Origin: an uncultured Hyphomicrobiales bacterium
Lineage (GTDB): Bacteria > Pseudomonadota > Alphaproteobacteria > Rhizobiales > Xanthobacteraceae
Length of the DNA stretch: 8,172 nt
Assembly: GCA_903891395.1 (NCBI GenBank)
Contig: CAITEM010000266.1
Location: forward strand, 1 to 8,172
Direction of reading: 5' to 3'
Part shown: positions 6,122-8,172 of the stretch, piece by piece
Numbering within the stretch: the first letter of the stretch is position 1
How the letters are laid out: every line of letters begins with the position of its first letter
Translations under genes and position numbers: made by a program
The notes under the pieces: model-generated
The model's input: the letters and a program-made list of their open reading frames with translations, nothing else
Databases searched by the model: none
What the model was told of the DNA's origin: nothing

Positions 6122-6631
6122 CTAGCGCTTCATCAATCCGTCGATCAAAATCTGCCGCGTTTCGGCATCGTGCATGCCGGCTTCGCTTTCGCCGTTGATG
6201 ACCGCGCCGGCGCGCGCCACCAGCGGCCTCAACAAGAAGGCCGCCTGACCGGCCAGCGCCGCGGTCGCTTCAGGCGGCATGTTCGTTTTCATCGCAGCGC
6301 CGGTCGCCTTTAGCACGGCGGTCATTGTGCCGGCCAGCGTATCCAGACAATCGCGCAGCGCCGGATCGGCGGTCTCGTAAGCCGCGATCGCCATGTCGCG
6401 GGCCTTGAAGCACGATGCGGCGAAATGGTCGCGATAACTCATCGGCTGCCAGGCCAGAAAGTCATCGACGCAGTCGGTGCTGTCCGCCAGCATCTCGAGC
6501 AGCATGATGGCTTCGTTGAAGTGGTTGAGGTAGTCGGTCGCCAGGCCGGTCGCTGGATTGATATTGGCGTCGGCAAGCCGAGACGCGAATTCTGCCGCTT
6601 GCGCCGGCGCGGCAAGATGCTGATATTTCAT
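6122..6631 (-). CDS. Uncharacterised helical protein (169 aa)
   Basis: I do not recognise a characterised family. The 169-residue product is soluble, alanine-rich and predicted almost all helical. Its most distinctive stretch is in the first half: DYLNHFNEAIMLLEMLAD (about 33-50), followed by DDFLAWQPMSYRDHFAAS (about 56-73) and FKARDMAIAAYE. The dense aromatic, acidic and His residues there look like a conserved core that could bind a ligand or partner. A second helical region (LLRPLVARAGAVING) contains a semi-hydrophobic stretch but no convincing membrane span. The gene heads a leftward run with the Nudix hydrolase and is divergent from the SRAP gene, sharing the 86-nt promoter region that holds a TTAA-N7-TTAA site. 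The SD is poor. Function unknown. Confidence 0.8.
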   Translation of the reverse strand: MKYQHLAAPAQAAEFASRLADANINPATGLATDYLNHFNEAIMLLEMLADSTDCVDDFLAWQPMSYRDHFAASCFKARDMAIAAYETADPALRDCLDTLAGTMTAVLKATGAAMKTNMPPEATAALAGQAAFLLRPLVARAGAVINGESEAGMHDAETRQILIDGLMKR

Positions 6632-6675
6632 GAGGGGTCGGCCGAATCCACGGCGGGCAGTGTGATTTCAGCCGG

Positions 6676-6690
6676 TTAAGGCGCGCTTAA
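6676..6690. promoter_or_regulatory. Candidate CtrA-binding site (TTAA-N7-TTAA)
   Basis: The sequence TTAAGGCGCGCTTAA is an exact match to the CtrA core consensus TTAA-N7-TTAA known in alphaproteobacteria. It sits in the 86-nt divergent region, 27 nt before the SRAP ATG and 44 nt before the start of the leftward gene at 6631. The arms are also an inverted repeat (TTAAG-N5-CTTAA). So many A/T positions are rarely met by chance in DNA this GC-rich. CtrA is a cell-cycle response regulator; whether it activates or blocks either gene is not deducible. Confidence 0.5.
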
Positions 6691-6717
6691 GCCCAAAGCG
6701 GATCGGATGCTCGAATT

Positions 6718-7467
6718 ATGTGCGGCCGTTATGCCCTCACGGCGACCCCAGAGGTCCTCCGAGCCCTGCTCGGCTATCCGGAAATGCCCAACTTTCCGCC
6801 GCGCTACAACGTGGCGCCGACCCAGCCGATCGCCATTGTGCGGCTGGTCAATCGCGAGCGTCATTTCGCGCTGGTGCGCTGGGGCCTGCTGCCGTCCTGG
6901 GTGAAAGACCCCAAGGCCTTCGCGCTGTTGATCAACGCCCGCGGCGAGACCGTCAGCGACAAGCCGGCCTACAAGGCGGCGATGAAGCGGCGTCGTTGCC
7001 TGATCCCCGCCGATGGTTTCTATGAATGGAAAGCGGTCGGCACACACAAGCAGCCTTATTTCATTCGCGCGAAATCCGGTGCGCCGCTGGCTCTGGCCGG
7101 ACTGTGGGAGACCTGGATCGGACCGAACGGCGAAGAGTTGGAGACCGCCGTCATCGTCACGACAGCCGGGAACCGGATGCTGTCCACGATCCATGACCGC
7201 ATGCCGGTCATCATCGCGCCAGAGCAATTCGATCTCTGGCTCGACAACCGCAACGAGGATACCGGCGCCGCCGCGGCGCTGATCCGCCCGGCGCCAGACG
7301 ATCTGCTGGAGGCCATCGCGGTTTCGGCCGAGGTCAACCGTGTCGCCAACGACAATCCGAAGCTGATCGAGCGGGTGGACGAAATCGCCGTCCAACCGAA
7401 GCCAGCGCCGAAGCCGAGACGTCCCGCGCCGTCCAAGAAGCCCGACGGGCAGGGCATGTTGTTTTAA
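6718..7467 (+). CDS. yedK: SRAP-domain protein (YedK/HMCES-type abasic-site DNA-protein crosslinker)
   Basis: The start codon is fixed by the catalytic MCGRY: C2 becomes the N-terminal residue after Met removal and forms a thiazolidine crosslink with abasic sites in single-stranded DNA, shielding them from strand breakage. Other active-site residues are visible: N73 in INARGET, E103 in DGFYEW and H159 in STIHDRMPV. PRYNVAPTQP (28-37) and VRWGLLPSW (53-61) complete the family signature. The core ends around residue 225; a proline/lysine/arginine tail follows and the protein ends in DGQGMLF, making 249 residues against about 222 for E. coli YedK. The tail ends in a QxxLF pattern like bacterial sliding-clamp-binding peptides. 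No clear alphaproteobacterial LexA box (GTTC-N7-GTTC) lies upstream; a CtrA-like box does. The stop is 3 nt from a convergent gene. Confidence 0.95.
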   Translation: MCGRYALTATPEVLRALLGYPEMPNFPPRYNVAPTQPIAIVRLVNRERHFALVRWGLLPSWVKDPKAFALLINARGETVSDKPAYKAAMKRRRCLIPADGFYEWKAVGTHKQPYFIRAKSGAPLALAGLWETWIGPNGEELETAVIVTTAGNRMLSTIHDRMPVIIAPEQFDLWLDNRNEDTGAAAALIRPAPDDLLEAIAVSAEVNRVANDNPKLIERVDEIAVQPKPAPKPRRPAPSKKPDGQGMLF

Positions 7468-7470
7468 TCG

Positions 7471-7917
7471 CTACGGCGTCGGCGGCCGGCCATCGAGCCA
7501 TTTGGCGAACACCGTTCGCGGCTGATCGAAATAGCCGAGCGCGCGATAGAAAGCATGAACGGCCACGTTGTCCTCGCGCACCATCAGCATGACTTTTTCG
7601 ATGCCGCGCGCCGCCAGCCAGCGTTCCGCCGCCGCGGTGATGGCGCGGCCATGGCCGAGGCCCTGCTTTTGCGGATCGACCGCGAGATAATAGAACCAGC
7701 CGCGGTGGCCGTCGTGGCCGACCATCACCGTGGCGACGATGCCGTCGTCATCGCGGCCAGCCAGCACCGCCGCGTTCGGGCTGCGCCGCGCCAGCGCGAT
7801 GTCGGCGCGCGGATCGTTCCACGGCCGTGTCAGACCGCAGCGGGTCCAGAGCGCCACGACGGTTTCAACGTCACCTTCGGCGGCTTCGGCGATTGCCAGA
7901 GGCTTGGCAGCGGTCAC
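7471..7917 (-). CDS. ypeA: GNAT-family acetyltransferase, YpeA type
   Basis: This 148-residue single GNAT domain closely resembles E. coli YpeA: LWTRCGLTRPWNDPRADI (23-40) parallels its LWERCDLLRPWNDPEMDI segment, followed by GTVMVG-like VATVMVGHDGHRG. The acetyl-CoA pyrophosphate loop is QGLGHG at 85-90, after the beta strand YYLAVDP. The C-terminal part has REDNVAVHAFYRALGY, the usual GNAT motif B. The family transfers an acetyl group to an amine; the acceptor is unknown. The GTG start at 7917 overlaps the TGA of the upstream FAD oxidase gene by 4 nt (GTGA), which both supports this start and implies translational coupling. The two products are not known to work together. Confidence 0.92.
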   Translation of the reverse strand: MTAAKPLAIAEAAEGDVETVVALWTRCGLTRPWNDPRADIALARRSPNAAVLAGRDDDGIVATVMVGHDGHRGWFYYLAVDPQKQGLGHGRAITAAAERWLAARGIEKVMLMVREDNVAVHAFYRALGYFDQPRTVFAKWLDGRPPTP

Positions 7918-8172
7918 AGCACCTTGCCGGGATTGAGGATGCCGTTGGGGTCGAGCAGCCGCTTGATGCCATGCATCAAATCGAGCGCGACCGGGTCTTT
8001 GTAAATGTGCAGGATGTCGCGCTTCATGACGCCGACGCCGTGCTCGGCCGATATCGAGCCGTTGTATTTCTTGACGACGCCGAACACGACCTGGTTGACG
8101 TCGTCCCAGCGGTTCAGGAACTCCTGCCGCGTCATGCCGGGCGGCTGCATCGCGTTGTAGTGGATGTTGCCG
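7914..8172 (-). CDS. FAD-linked oxidase, C-terminal end (partial, N-terminus off right edge)
   Basis: Only the last 85 residues are visible, beginning GNIHYNAMQPPG at the window edge. The GN[IL]H segment carries a metal/substrate-binding histidine in the FAD-oxidase C-terminal domain. It is followed by GSISAEHGVGVMKRDIL, with the conserved H in AEHG[IV]G, and the terminal LDPNGILNPGKVL, a hallmark of the GlcD / D-lactate / D-2-hydroxyglutarate dehydrogenase group. These flavoenzymes oxidise D-2-hydroxyacids with FAD and pass electrons to quinone, cytochrome c or ETF. Which acid is used cannot be told from this fragment. It runs directly into the ypeA-type gene through a 4-nt overlap. Confidence 0.9.
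   Translation of the reverse strand, partial: GNIHYNAMQPPGMTRQEFLNRWDDVNQVVFGVVKKYNGSISAEHGVGVMKRDILHIYKDPVALDLMHGIKRLLDPNGILNPGKVL

Noticed and set aside
5208..6125. 305-codon open frame on the plus strand over the TIGR02301-like and Nudix genes
   Set aside because: It spans two well-supported minus-strand genes plus their gap and shows no domain; a high-GC antisense shadow.
7468..7470. Possible bidirectional terminator between the convergent SRAP and ypeA genes
   Set aside because: Only 3 nt separate the stops and I found no hairpin with T-run in the flanks.
1..8172. Mobile element, CRISPR, toxin-antitoxin or defence island
   Set aside because: No transposase, integrase, direct repeats, tRNA or toxin-like small gene pair was seen; composition and gene types are those of ordinary chromosomal core.

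Overview
The window looks like a core chromosomal segment of a GC-rich alphaproteobacterium, most likely Hyphomicrobiales (Bradyrhizobium / Rhodopseudomonas / Xanthobacteraceae-like). This rests on protein style (a TIGR02301-type secreted protein, a rhizobial-style Tag with LDGFQAGLSW, a SRAP protein with a long K/P tail), dense gene packing, and a perfect TTAA-N7-TTAA site of the CtrA type. No tRNA, rRNA, CRISPR, insertion sequence or phage gene was seen. The species is an inference.

Layout. (1) 1-2485, minus strand: a tight four-gene run read right to left, ygfZ (folate-binding Fe-S maintenance protein) > tag (3-methyladenine DNA glycosylase I) > HD-domain nucleotidase-like hydrolase > tyrosine phosphatase (cut by the left edge). 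The first two junctions are 4-nt ATGA stop/start overlaps. (2) 2577-4813, plus strand: a type I dihydroorotase-like amidohydrolase, divergent from ygfZ, then after a 143-nt gap an orphan response regulator made of a degenerate receiver followed by an intact receiver. (3) 4823-6631, minus strand: four genes read right to left: an uncharacterised helical protein, a Nudix hydrolase, a secreted TIGR02301-like protein and a small acidic hypothetical protein. (4) 6718-7467, plus strand: a SRAP (YedK/HMCES) abasic-site DNA-protein crosslinking protein, divergent from the uncharacterised gene and sharing a regulatory region with the CtrA-like box. (5) 7471-8172, minus strand: the C-terminal end of a FAD-linked oxidase (cut by the right edge), overlapping by 4 nt a YpeA-type GNAT acetyltransferase.

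Theme. Several genes deal with damaged DNA or nucleotides (Tag, HD nucleotidase, Nudix, SRAP, and YgfZ indirectly through Fe-S enzymes). They lie in separate transcription units, so this is a housekeeping neighbourhood rather than a defence island. The most interesting points are the SRAP protein ending in a QxxLF sliding-clamp-like motif, which recalls the PCNA-binding tail of eukaryotic HMCES; the exact CtrA-type box in its promoter region; and the pseudo-receiver/receiver tandem protein. I see no evidence for a wholly new multi-gene system.
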